A DNA stretch of 64,000 nt, taken from assembly GCA_020726505.1 (NCBI GenBank), contig JAHLEZ010000007.1, positions 1,116,001 to 1,180,000 of the forward strand, read 5' to 3'. Under the pieces are notes generated by a model, which worked only from the letters and a program-made list of their open reading frames with translations, ran no database searches and had not been told where the DNA came from. How positions within the stretch are numbered: position 1 is the stretch's first letter; the number at the start of each line of letters is the position of its first letter. Made by a program: the position numbers and the translations under genes. Below are positions 12,313 to 23,202 of this stretch, one piece after another. Origin of the DNA: Leptodontidium sp. MPI-SDFR-AT-0119. Its lineage: Eukaryota; Ascomycota; Leotiomycetes; Helotiales; Leptodontidiaceae.

Positions 12313-14858
12313 ATGTCCGTCATAACGCAGCTGGAAGCGCCGCTGGCATATTTGGACAGCACGACACGGCCGCGGCCAAATGTCCGAGACTTCCTTCCAA
12401 ATGCCTCGATTGTCTTGATCGGCTCAAGGGGATCTGGGAAACGGACACTTGGGTTTATTGGTGCAATGCATCTTGGACGAAGATTGATTACCGAGGATCA
12501 CTATTTCCAGGAAGCTACAGGTGTATCCAGGTGAGTTCGACGTCCTAACACTAGCTTCGACTATTGCCAGATTCAAGAACAGAGATACTGACAATCCCAG
12601 GGGTGCCTTTATGCAACAATATGGAAGTCTGGAATTCTACAAAAAGAACGTGGAAGTCCTGAAACGGATGTTGGACAACCACAGATCCGGATGTGTCATC
12701 GAGTGCGGTATGGGAAGCCTCTCGGGGGCAGCTCAAAAGGCTCTCTACGAGTATTCGAAAACAAACCCAGTTATTTATGTTACCCGGGAAAGCGAGCGGA
12801 TCAAATCGTTGTTGAGACTCGGAGACGATGAAGCCGCTCGTTTGAAAAACGCTGATTTGGCACACCGGAACTGTTCGAATATGGAGTATTTCAACCTCCA
12901 CGATTCTAGTTGTGATGGAGCCGAAACTCCACCCGAAAATGGTCTGGGAAACGTCTCATCCAGGTTGAAGTACGCAAAGGAGGATTTTTCGACTTTCCTC
13001 GACTTCCTGACAGGTCAAGGGGTCATCCGCAGTGGATTCGAGAGCCCGTTTTCGATTGCGGCTTTGCCAGCGGAATTCAGATCATACACTTACGCATTAT
13101 CCCTCCGATTGTCCGTTATTCCGGATTTGGACTTGGCCGATCTCGAAGCTGGTGCAGATGCCGTCCAGTTGAAAATCGATACCTGGTCACCTGATCTCCA
13201 GAAGCTCATCGGAAAACAGGTCGCAACCATCAGGAGGAGCCTCGGAGTGCCTATAATCTTCCAAGTTGAGGATTACGCTTTCGAAAACTCACAGCTGTCT
13301 CTGCAAGAACAAGAGCATGCGTACTTCTTGTTGATGGAGTATGGTCTACGACTGGGCGTGGAGTACATCGTGGTTGACTTGAAGTACTCATCGGACCGCT
13401 TCTCCCATATAGTGCGATCTTCAGGCAGGACGAAAGTCATCGGATATCACATGCACCGGGAAGAAAACTCGTGGGGATGGGATGATGAGTCTCGGATGAT
13501 TCAGTACAGGAGAGCTCAGTCCTTGGGCTGTGATATTGTCCGTTTTGTTCGGAGGACATCGAAGGCTAGTGATAATGACACAGTTCGTCAATTTGTCAAC
13601 AAGATCGAGTCGTTATCGGATCGCCTCCCAGTCATCGCGTACAATATAGGAGAGAACGGTCGGCCTTCGTTGATTGCCAACCGGATTTTCACGCCTGTTA
13701 CCCACCCAGCCATGCAATCGACTGTGAGCAAGAGCCAAATCAGACAGTTCCTCCCAACTGCAGCAGAGGCTATGCAAGCCCGGTATGAAACACAGATCGT
13801 CGATCCCATGCACTTCTACCATTTTGGTGTAAGCGTCTTCTACAGTTTGTCTCCAGCCATGCACAGTGCTGCATACGAAGAATGCGGAATGATGAACGAC
13901 TTCCAATCTCTTCAAGTATCTTCACTTCATGATATCCAACAGCTGTGTCAAGATACGAATTTCGGAGGTGCTGCAATTACTCAGCCATTCAAGGTTGAGA
14001 TTCTATCACGTATTGCCGCGAAGAGTTACCATGCGAAGGCTATTGGAGCCGTGAATACTTTGTTGCCGCTTCGGACACTCTCGAATAACATGCCACTTGA
14101 CGGAAGTACTCAATCACTCTTGCGACATGCAAATCAGAGAGGCAAAGCTGGACCTATCATCGCCTATTACGGTGACAATACCGATTTCATCGGCATCTTG
14201 ACTTGTATCAGACGGAATCTCTCGCCACGAAACGTAATCCAGCCATCCAAGACGACCGGACTAGTCATCGGTGCAGGTGGTATGGCTCGAGCTGCGATAT
14301 ATGCCATGATACAACTAGGCTGTCGGAAGATCTTCATCTACAACAGAACCATCGAGCATGCACAAGATGTTGCTCGGCATTTCAACTCCTGGGCTTCAGG
14401 ACTCAGCAGCGATGGGGAGATTGTACGAGTATTGAGGTCCCCAACTGAAGACTGGCCATCGAAATACAGACAGCCAACGATGATCGTTTCCTGCGTGCCG
14501 GCAAGACAAGTCGGCAGCAGCGCTGCGGCAAATTTCGAGATGCCGATGCAATGGCTTGGTAGTCCTACAGGCGGTGTCGTAGTTGAGGTAAGTCCTCATA
14601 TCTAACCTAGCGTGCGACTTTGAACTAACTAGAATGTTGTAGTTGGCATATTTACCCCTCGACACACCGCTCTTGAAACAAATCCGGCGAGTACGAGAGG
14701 AGACGAAACAAGCGTGGGTGATCGTTGATGGTTTGGAAGTCCTTCCTGAACAAGCATGTGCGCAGTTCGAGTTGATGACAGGGAGGAAAGCGCCGAAGCG
14801 GAGGATGAGGCTTGAAGTCATGAAGAATTATCATCGATATGAGGAAAGCACTGCATAA
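12313..14858 (+). CDS. qutR: Quinate pathway repressor, derived from the last three AROM domains
   Basis: Signal-responsive repressor that blocks QutA when quinate is absent. Three exons (12313-12530, 12601-14587, 14643-14858) give 806 residues, somewhat shorter than the roughly 920 of Aspergillus and Neurospora homologues. Domain order copies AROM: shikimate-kinase-like with a P-loop GSRGSGKRT at residues 37-45; type I dehydroquinase-like; shikimate-dehydrogenase-like (YSLSPAMHSAAY, TQPFKVE, GAVNT, GDNTDFIGI, VIGAGGMARAAIYA). In the dehydroquinase-like part the Schiff-base Lys expected in the DxxK strand is Arg (CDIVRFVR, Arg about 387), and the catalytic His region reads GYHMHRE. This supports a ligand-sensing, non-catalytic role. 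The alternative, an active aromatic enzyme, is unlikely because the EPSP and dehydroquinate synthase parts are absent. Confidence 0.9.
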
Positions 14859-15136
14859 ACATTTACTAATTGTACTGTACGTAATCTCAAGTTGTCTCGG
14901 TTTTGATTTTGGGATTGCATTTGTTTGCAACTGGATATGGTCACTGGGGCTGCTAAAATCATTTCAAATGCAAAGACAGACATTTAAAACGACCGTCGAA
15001 CATGAATAATTTCTCTTCAACCGTGGTCTTATCTATCCGCAAGGTAAACACCACCAATCTAACAGCAGTCTACCCAAGAAAATCAAATATCAAGCAAATC
15101 AACCCCATCGACTTCCCCAGCACTCACGAGCAGCAA

Positions 15137-18100
15137 TCACGCCCTGGCATTATACCTAGCAACCATCTTACCCTGCACAGCAACAGCCAGCGCCATCAGA
15201 TTCCGCGCCTTCATAATCTCCAACGTCACTAGATCTACACCCATCCACTTCCTAATCCACGCCCTAACCTCCAGACTCACCAACGAATCGATCCAGATCG
15301 CCGACAGCGGCTCCTCGAGATCCAGATCTGTCTCTGGCCTCAGCAGGAGTTGGAGCAGTGTTGTCCCAATCTCGTGCGCGAGGAAAGTGGTTGTCTGAGG
15401 CGATTGGAGGAGCACGCCGTTGGAGGAGACTTCGCGGATGAAGCGGGTGAGTTCGTCGTTGGTGGTTGAGCCGTTACTGGTACCACTGCTGGTGCCGGCT
15501 GCTGTGCTGGTTTCGGCGTTGCGGAAGGCGAGCATACGACGGTCTTTGCGCCAGGGGAGACGGCAGGTAGAGGATGTTATGGGGACGGTGGATCGCATTC
15601 CCATTGCGAGGAGAGAGTGTTGGACTAGACTTGTTGTTGTTCCTTGGTTGGCGTTAAGCGAGTTATTGTTGTTGTTCTCGTCGGTGTCGTTCTCGTCAGG
15701 AAGTGGTGCTTTCGACATTAACTGGAACTCGGTACAATCCAACAACTCTGACTCCGTGTTGAATTTCTGTCCCGTGGCTCTAGCCGAATCCGCTGCCTCG
15801 GGTCTATCAGCTACATAACCCGTATCACTAATGAAGCCGACATTCAACACGCTAGCAGCGAAACCGAGCTGTTCTCTATACGCTGCGAAGGATTCGAGGA
15901 AGCTGTTTCCGGCCTGGTAATTGGATTGGCCCCACCAGCCACCAGTCGCGGCAGTTGAACTAAACAGGAAGAAGAAATCCACAGGAATGCTGGGTTGCTG
16001 GCTCAGGAGCGCGTTGTGTAGATTCCACGCTCCTTGGATCTTTGGCTGCGAGCCGGCGAGCCAGTCGGCATAGCTCATGCTGAGGAATTGGGCATCTCGT
16101 AGGACCATGGCGGCGTGAAAGATGCCGCCGATGGGTGTTGAAGCAGATTCGACCGCGCGAAGGACGTCTTTGTAGTTGCCCACATCCCCGGCAATGAGTT
16201 GTGCTTTGCATCCTAGGACGGCGAGTTCTTCAACGAAGTGCAAATGTGAGGGGATGGTGCCTGCTGATCGAGAGAGGAAAACAATCTCGGTTGCACCCTT
16301 TTCCACGAGCCATGTAGCAATTGCTCGTCCCAGTGATCCTAAGCCACCAGCAAACAAGTACGCTCGATCGTCTCTCAGCTGCAGCGTTTCGTACACCGTC
16401 TCAACAGGTAGTTCCCCGATCGGATCCACTGGCATATCGACAACGAATTTGCCAATGTGTTGACTCTTCTGCATCAACCGAAACGCACCCACGACATATT
16501 TCGCTGGAAGCTTGCTCGATATTATTGGTCTCAGGAACCCTTCGGTCCAGAACTTGACCGCACGCTCCAACAGCTTGCCGACAATCTTGGGCTTTTGCAG
16601 CCAGAGATGCGTCAAATCAACACCAACGAATGTTCTGTTAGACTCGAAATTCTGCATGGCTAGTTTCCCGTGGCCGAGGAAGTCGCGGCGTCCAATCTCG
16701 ACGAATGTCCCGAATTCGGCAAGGCATTTCCAGGATGCGTGAAGTAGCTCGCCTGAGAGGGAATTGAGGATCACGTCGACGCCGCGGTTGGAAGTTGCTG
16801 CCATGATAGAAGGGAGGAAGGAGGGAGACCGAGAGTTGAAGATGTGATCTTTCGGGATAGAGAATTCGGAGACGAGGAAGTCAATCTTTTCTTGGCTGCT
16901 CACTGTGCAGAAGATCTGGGTTGGTTGGTTAGTTGGTGTTGTAGCTGACCTTGAGAGGTCGAATCTGGGTTGAGGGGAACTTACTTCTGCGCCGAGCATC
17001 TTCGCGAGTTGGATGGCTGCTATACCAACTCCTCCAGCAGCTGAGTGGATCAACACACTCTGTGATTTCCCCGTCAGCAGGATTCGGGCCCTCATTTCAT
17101 CATCTACCATGGGAAAGAGAATCACGTTACATACCATCCCCTCACTCAATCTCCCCAGATCAACAATCCCATGAATAGCAGTACAGTACGCCACCGGAAG
17201 CACTGCTGCATCTTCAAAATTCATCTCATCTGGTATCTTTACACATAAAGACGCCGGCACTATCTTACTGGTTGTGAATGAGCCGCTGGAGACGATGGCT
17301 ACTCGATCGCCGATTGAGGAATTGGAGACATCGGACCCAATTTCAGTGATGATACCTGAACACTCTGAGCCGAGACCTGTGGAGATGGCGGCAGTCTCGT
17401 CGATAATGTTCTGGGCTATGAGGATGTCCTGTGGGAGTGTCAGAGGTTAGTTAAGTCACGGAAAAAATGTGGCGCAATATCTGGTCGATGGACTTCAAGA
17501 AATGCAGAATATGCAAGGAAAATGCGAAGATTCGAAATTCTACAAACCTTGTAGTTCATGCCGACGGCTTTTATTTCGGCCCTGACTTCATCTCCCTTCA
17601 GCTCTTGAGGGGCCACAGCTTTCCAATACAGTGTGTCAGTTAAACCTGGTCTTTTCTGCTCCAACTTCCTCGCCGTCAACTCGGTAGGCAGGGCCTTCGG
17701 TTTTCGAGTCACTTTGGTGTGATGATATCTGCTGACCAGCGTTTTTCCATCCACGTGAGCCCACTCGTACTCCGGATTGACATGATCCTCATCGGAGATG
17801 CGTTTCTGGAAGTCGCCAAACACTTTTGGGATAACATCAACTCCTGATCGAAAGTCGTCGAGCTCCAGGACGGCGAAGTCGAGTTCCAGTTCGGTACGCA
17901 GCACGCGAGCGAGACCGAGGATTGGGCCGTATTCTGGGTTTGCGTGGCCGACCTGACAGGAGCCTGTGATCCAGAGGATGCCGCACGCGTTTTCTTTTGC
18001 GACGCTGATGAAGCGCTGGAATTGAGCGTAACTTTCCTCGTGGGCGTTGGCGATGAATGGCGAGACTATGTCCAGCACTGAAACAACATCTTGGCCTGGG

Positions 18101-21100
18101 CGAAGTTTCGAGGTCTGGGTCTCCAGAGTATATTCGTCAACTTCGTAGCCACTCGCTTGAAGACTGCCTCGATACTTTTGAAGTCCTGCTTGGAATGGTG
18201 AAGAATCGTCACTCGCTTTGCTCTTGATTGTGATAGGCGTGGCTTGCAAACGATATTGTTATCTATGTAGCCGTCGTGCATGGAATTGATATCCTTGAAG
18301 TCGGCGTTCGTGAGCTCTTCCTTCCAACGGGCAAAATCAACATGGGGCTGTGAAGGGCGACCATCTGGTCCACCGAGCCACCAGCCTGCTATGACGCCAA
18401 AGGCATGATTGATCCATTTGGTTAGAGGATCAAGTTCTTGCAGAAGGAGATATCCATGGGGGTGTATCAACTTCCTCACATTCGTGAGTGTCTGGTAAAG
18501 GTTATGTGTGGCGTGCAGGACATTCCAAGCAACGATGAGATCAAACGATCCTGTTTCGAGACCCTGTTCAAGAGGATCCTTAGTGATATCTAGAACCACA
18601 AACTCAAGTCCGGAATACTCCTTGAAGCGCTCCATCGCATCAGCGAAGAAGCCAGCCGAGATATCCGTGTATGTGTAGGATGCGAATACCTGCTCGCCAG
18701 ATGAAGATTTCAACGCTCGGAGAACAGTAGATGTAGCACCGCCGGTTCCGGCACCGATCTCGAGGACCCGGAGATTGGGCTTCTTGTGAGCAAGCAGGGA
18801 TACAAAACCCGAGGAGTCAGAGTCAACCAGTAAACTATCATACAAATTGTGCAAAATGCGGCCCTCCAGCAAGAGTTCGAGCTCGCTCTCCCCTTCGAAG
18901 ATCTTATCGCAGCTGAAACTCACCCGATGGATGGCTGCTGCTTCGGCGGCGACTGGGCTTTCTTTCAGTTGGACATAAAGCTCCTCGATTAGTTTGTTCC
19001 TCGCATCAGCTTCCATGTTGATGAGTTCAGCTACTTCGGCAACTCCAGGGTACGTGAGTTCGCCTGAAGTGAACTGGGGGATGATACTCGAGCCATTTCT
19101 GGAAGTGGTTCAAATGGTCTCTTGTCGGCGGCTTTCCGTGACGACGCAATCGCTCTCGAGATTGGACCATGCATAAGATGTTGAATCTATCCAGGATAAT
19201 ATGGGCGTCCTCTTTGGATTTGTTTCGAACGGACTTGATAAGCGAGGATGGTTTGGCGAGTAGATTGATGTCCTCTCTCCACTCCAACGTTGCAGCTGCA
19301 TGTGGGTTTTGATCATCACTGGTCTCGCTGCTGTCATTGAGCCTGGATACCTGCCATCCTCTGGACTTCACGACCGTTACAGGCTTCCCGCCATCTTCTG
19401 GGATGGCGACGATCGCGGCATCGCCAAGAGATGCGGTCGTTCTCTGCTCCGTGATGTTCACCAAATATCTCAAGTCTTTTATACCACTGGGAGGAGCTTG
19501 CATGTAAAACTCTTCGACATATGTTGTGAGGGAGAGTTGATCAAATTTTTTCGTCTGACCACAAGCAATGGCTGGAAATAAGCCTTGGACGAGACCATCC
19601 AATGTGCCTGGGTGGATAGAGTAGTATCTTTCTTCTCCGGGACGAAGATCCACTGTCAACGACGCTGCAAGTTGAGGCTCCAATGGATCAGCGCTGATGT
19701 CCTTGAGTGAAGTGAAGCGAGGGCCATAGTTTAGACCAAATGATCGGAACTTGCGGTACCAGGCTTTCGACGAGCACACTCTTGGGTGGGTCTTGCTCGC
19801 TTTTTCTCTTGGCATAGAATTTGCCGATTCCTTGCCACCACCGCGAACCTGTTCGGAAGCATGTTTCATCTAAGTCCCTTCATGGTAGCTTGAGACACTG
19901 AACTCGTACCATTCCGATTCTACGGCATCTGTCAGGTCGATTCGGTTGAGTTGAGTGATGACTTCGACCTCATCGTCTTCCGCCAACAGCAAAGCAGACT
20001 TAATATGGACCTGCTGACATGTAAAGTCTGATCTGCTTGTAATTTGTCGGATAGCTTCTCCAGCCATGAGGATGTCTGAGATACCAGGCAGCACGATATC
20101 GCCCTCAATCTCATGCTCTGCAATCCACGGCACACTCTCCAGACGCAAGACATTTCGCCATCCTGGATTAGCACTCGTGCTCTCAACGATTCTAGTACCG
20201 AGAAGCTCATGATGAGGGAATTCTCGAAGACGGTATTCTTTTGATAGCCTGGACTCATACCAGAGAGGTTCCTCATAGTTCCAAGGATATGGTGGAAGAT
20301 CATGCAAGAACTGTCCCTCAGCGAATAGATGATCTAGCGAAACTGGATAGTTCTGCATCCAGAGCTGGCCAAGCGTTCTAAGAAACTCTTCGTGCGAATC
20401 CTTGCCGCGCGTGAGCACGCTGATGTATTCCGCACGAATGTTCTCAGCGGCCATGATCTGGCGAATGGGACCGGCCAAGGCAGCATGCGGACCGACCTCC
20501 AAGAATACATTATCGCCCATAGAGGAATTGATGACCTTACTCAGCGCTGAGTTGAACTTCACAGGCGAGATGAGATTCTGGACCCAGTATGCAGCACCGA
20601 AGCCTTGCCCATTAGAGATGGCTTTATTGGTAACACTCGAGAAGAATGGCAAGCTTGGGTCGCAGGGTTTGAGATGAGGACTCATGAGTTCGAGGTATCG
20701 AGATGCTACAGTCTCCATGTGGTCTGGTCAAGTTAGCGAGATCTCAGCGACTATTTGGAAGGGTAGTCTCACGAGAATGGTAGGCTCTATTGACGAGCAA
20801 AGCTCTGGCAAGAGTATCTGGATGTGCTTCCTTGATGGCTTTCGACACTTCGGCAAGGGCATCTTTGTCACCTGTGAGGGTAACACTTTTGGGACTGTTT
20901 TCACACCCCACCAGAACGCCAGGACAGAGAAATGGCTCAACTTCCTTCAATCCCAATCCGATCGCTGACATGCCACCGACAGAGGCATCAATGTCAAGCA
21001 TCACCTTTCCGCGATAATATGCAATGATGATCGCTTCTCTGCTGGATATTGCACCACAAGCATAGGCCGCTGCGATCTCTCCAGATGAATGTCCTAGGAC

Positions 21101-23202
21101 TACCTCGGGCTTGATATTGTAGGTATTGAGCAGATCAACAAGGGCGACCTGAAGAGCTGTACAGCAAGGCTGGGAAATTTCCGCCTCATTGATGAAGGAG
21201 GACTTTTTTGCCGCAAGAATCTGGGCTATATGACGCATGTCAGATTCTGTCGTTGTGAAGAGAAATGTACAGGTCAACTTGCCTTTCAACTCCCACTTCG
21301 GTGCGTCGATTAATCCGTGCAAGATCCGGTCCATATCTTCAATGCTCTTCTTGAACGAAGGCACATTTTTGATCAATTCCCGACCCATTTGTGCCCATTG
21401 CGATCCCTGGCCGCTGAAGACGAAAACTGACTTGCCTGGTTCAAAAGTCCCATGACGAGAGGAGTCAAACAAGGACCAATCATTAATACCATTCGCTACA
21501 GCGCACAGGCGATGGCTCAGATTTTCTCGCTTAATGGCTAGGGAGTATGCGATATCACCCAAACGGTCTGAATTGACCGAGTAGTAGGCCTTGTGGTTCT
21601 GAACCATTCTATCGAGAGCTTTAGGATGTTTGGCAGAGAAGAGGAGGAGCTTTGGAATCTCAATATCGTAATCATCTGTAACGACTTTAGTCTGAGTATT
21701 GCCTCGAAGAGCTTTCAGATGATCAGCAGATGCAAGGAGGGCGTAAGCATTGGAACCGCCAACTCCATACGAGCCGACACCCACAACTCGATCTTTGTCC
21801 TTTGGCCAAGGCTTGGGGTCAGTTGGGACTGTGAGTTTACATTTCTCGAATGGAATCTTCGGGTTGGGTGATGTGAAGTTGATGTTTGGTGGAATGGTGT
21901 CATTCTCGAGTGCAAGTGTCATCTTCAATATACTGGCAAGACCAGCCGCCCCCCCCCCCCCCCCCCAACATGGCCAATGTTTGTCTTCACTGAGCCGATA
22001 TAGATCCCATCAAGATCGCCCCAGACGTTAGCAACCGCCTGTGCCTCGATAGGATCGCCGATGAGGGTTCCAGTCCCGTGACATTCCATCATTGCCGTCC
22101 TCGAAAGATCCGAGATGCCAGCAATGTCATGAGCCCGCCGGATCAGGGCTTCTTGAGCAACAGCACTCGGAGCAGTCATGGTTGAAGACTTTCCGCTCGA
22201 ATTGGTAGCTGTTGAAAGTACCACGGAACGAATTTTGTCGCCGTCTCGGATCGCATCTTGCAGCCTCTTCACGTACACAGCAACAACAGCTTCACCACGC
22301 ACGAAGCCATCCGCATCAGCACTGAAAGTCCTGCATGTTCCTGTTGGCGACAGAACATTTTGCTCGTTCATTTTAATCGTCAAGCTTGGGGAGTAAATGA
22401 TACTGGAACCGGCCACTACTGCTGCTTTGCAGTCGCCGGCTTGCAAAGCCTGACATGCTTGATGCAATCCTACCAATGACGAGCTACATGCTGTTCGTAT
22501 TGTGACACTTGGTCCCATGAATCCGAATTCATAGTGAACTCGATCGGCCGGTACGAAATTAAAACTGTTCAGCAAATTGTACGGGTGTACAGTCTGCGTG
22601 TCTCTGGAATCAAGGTCGGCCCGATCACCGCTAAAACTACCGACGCAGATCCCGATATTCCTGCCACGGAGTTCAGACGGCTTCTGCCCTGCGTTCTGCA
22701 GAGTCTCGTAAACAACTTCGAGCATCAGACGCTGCTGTGGATCCATAGCCTCTAATTCCTTCTTGGTCATTGACTAGAATGATGAGTCGGCGTTTCGAAG
22801 GTCGATGTTGTTGAGAAAGTAGCCGTATCTGCTTGGCACATGTCCCTTTTTGCCTGGAGCGTACCAACTTTCAACATTGTAGCGGTCCTTGGGAACAACA
22901 CAGCGCCCGCTGCGCTTGTTTACGATCATGTCCCAGAATGCGTCGCCGGTTGTGACGCCTCCTGGAAGACAGATGCCCATACCGCAAATTGCCATCGGCT
23001 CAGCTCGATATTTTGGGTCTTGCGGGAAAGGTACGCCATGAGGGTTTGTGCCGTTCGTGCCACTGGTGTTGTGGGTAGAAACCCCATTTGTACCATTAGT
23101 GCGGTGAGTAGAATGGCCATTTATGCCATTACCATGGTGGGTTGAATGGGCGTTGGAGCCATTGGTGGTGGGAATTGAGTACCCGTTGGTGTTGGAAGGC
23201 AT
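15137..23202 (-). CDS. Highly reducing type I polyketide synthase (KS-AT-DH-CMeT-ER-KR-ACP), frame interrupted
   Basis: Iterative multidomain enzyme that would build a reduced, possibly C-methylated polyketide chain. The start is set at 23202 (MPSNTNGYS); an Asn/Gly/His/Thr-rich leader precedes the KS. Domains in order: KS with [11 protein letters not shown] and the ECHGTGT His (about 23060-21950); AT with GHSSGE (about 21560-20560); DH with [10 protein letters not shown] (about 20230-19450); CMeT with [12 protein letters not shown] (about 18940-18260); ER with HSAAGGVG (about 17580-16540); KR with GGLGSLGR and NYQAGNSF (about 16400-15900); ACP with [10 protein letters not shown] (about 15330). 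No thioesterase or releasing domain is present, which fits chain transfer to a partner enzyme. Breaks: in-frame TAG at 22774-22776 (KS) and at 19870-19872 (DH, at a position normally Trp); frame changes at the 18-C run 21949-21966, at the G run 19076-19080 and near 18248-18250. Ordinary introns also exist, e.g. 20724-20772. Pseudogene or assembly error cannot be decided here. Confidence 0.88.
21226..21282 (-). other. Probable GC-AG intron in the PKS AT domain
   Basis: On the minus strand the 57-bp stretch begins GCAAGT, the usual GC-type donor, and ends CATATAG. Removing it excises 19 residues that look foreign (start GKLTCTF) and joins WELK to [10 protein letters not shown], matching normal AT spacing. 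Its length is a multiple of three, so the frame stays open either way. Confidence 0.6.
21949..21966. repeat. 18-base C homopolymer inside the KS coding region
   Basis: On the coding strand a run of 18 G follows the GHV of the KS C-terminal NIGHV motif. KS sequences usually continue Glu-Gly-Ala there, which needs a much shorter G-rich stretch. The run both changes residues and puts the downstream AT in another frame. Slippage in the genome or during sequencing is the likely cause. Confidence 0.85.

Noticed and set aside
22774..22776. TAG codons as evidence of a reassigned or read-through codon
   Set aside because: Other genes in the window use TAG as a normal terminator (for example the P450, OMT and prenyltransferase), so mutation or error is simpler.
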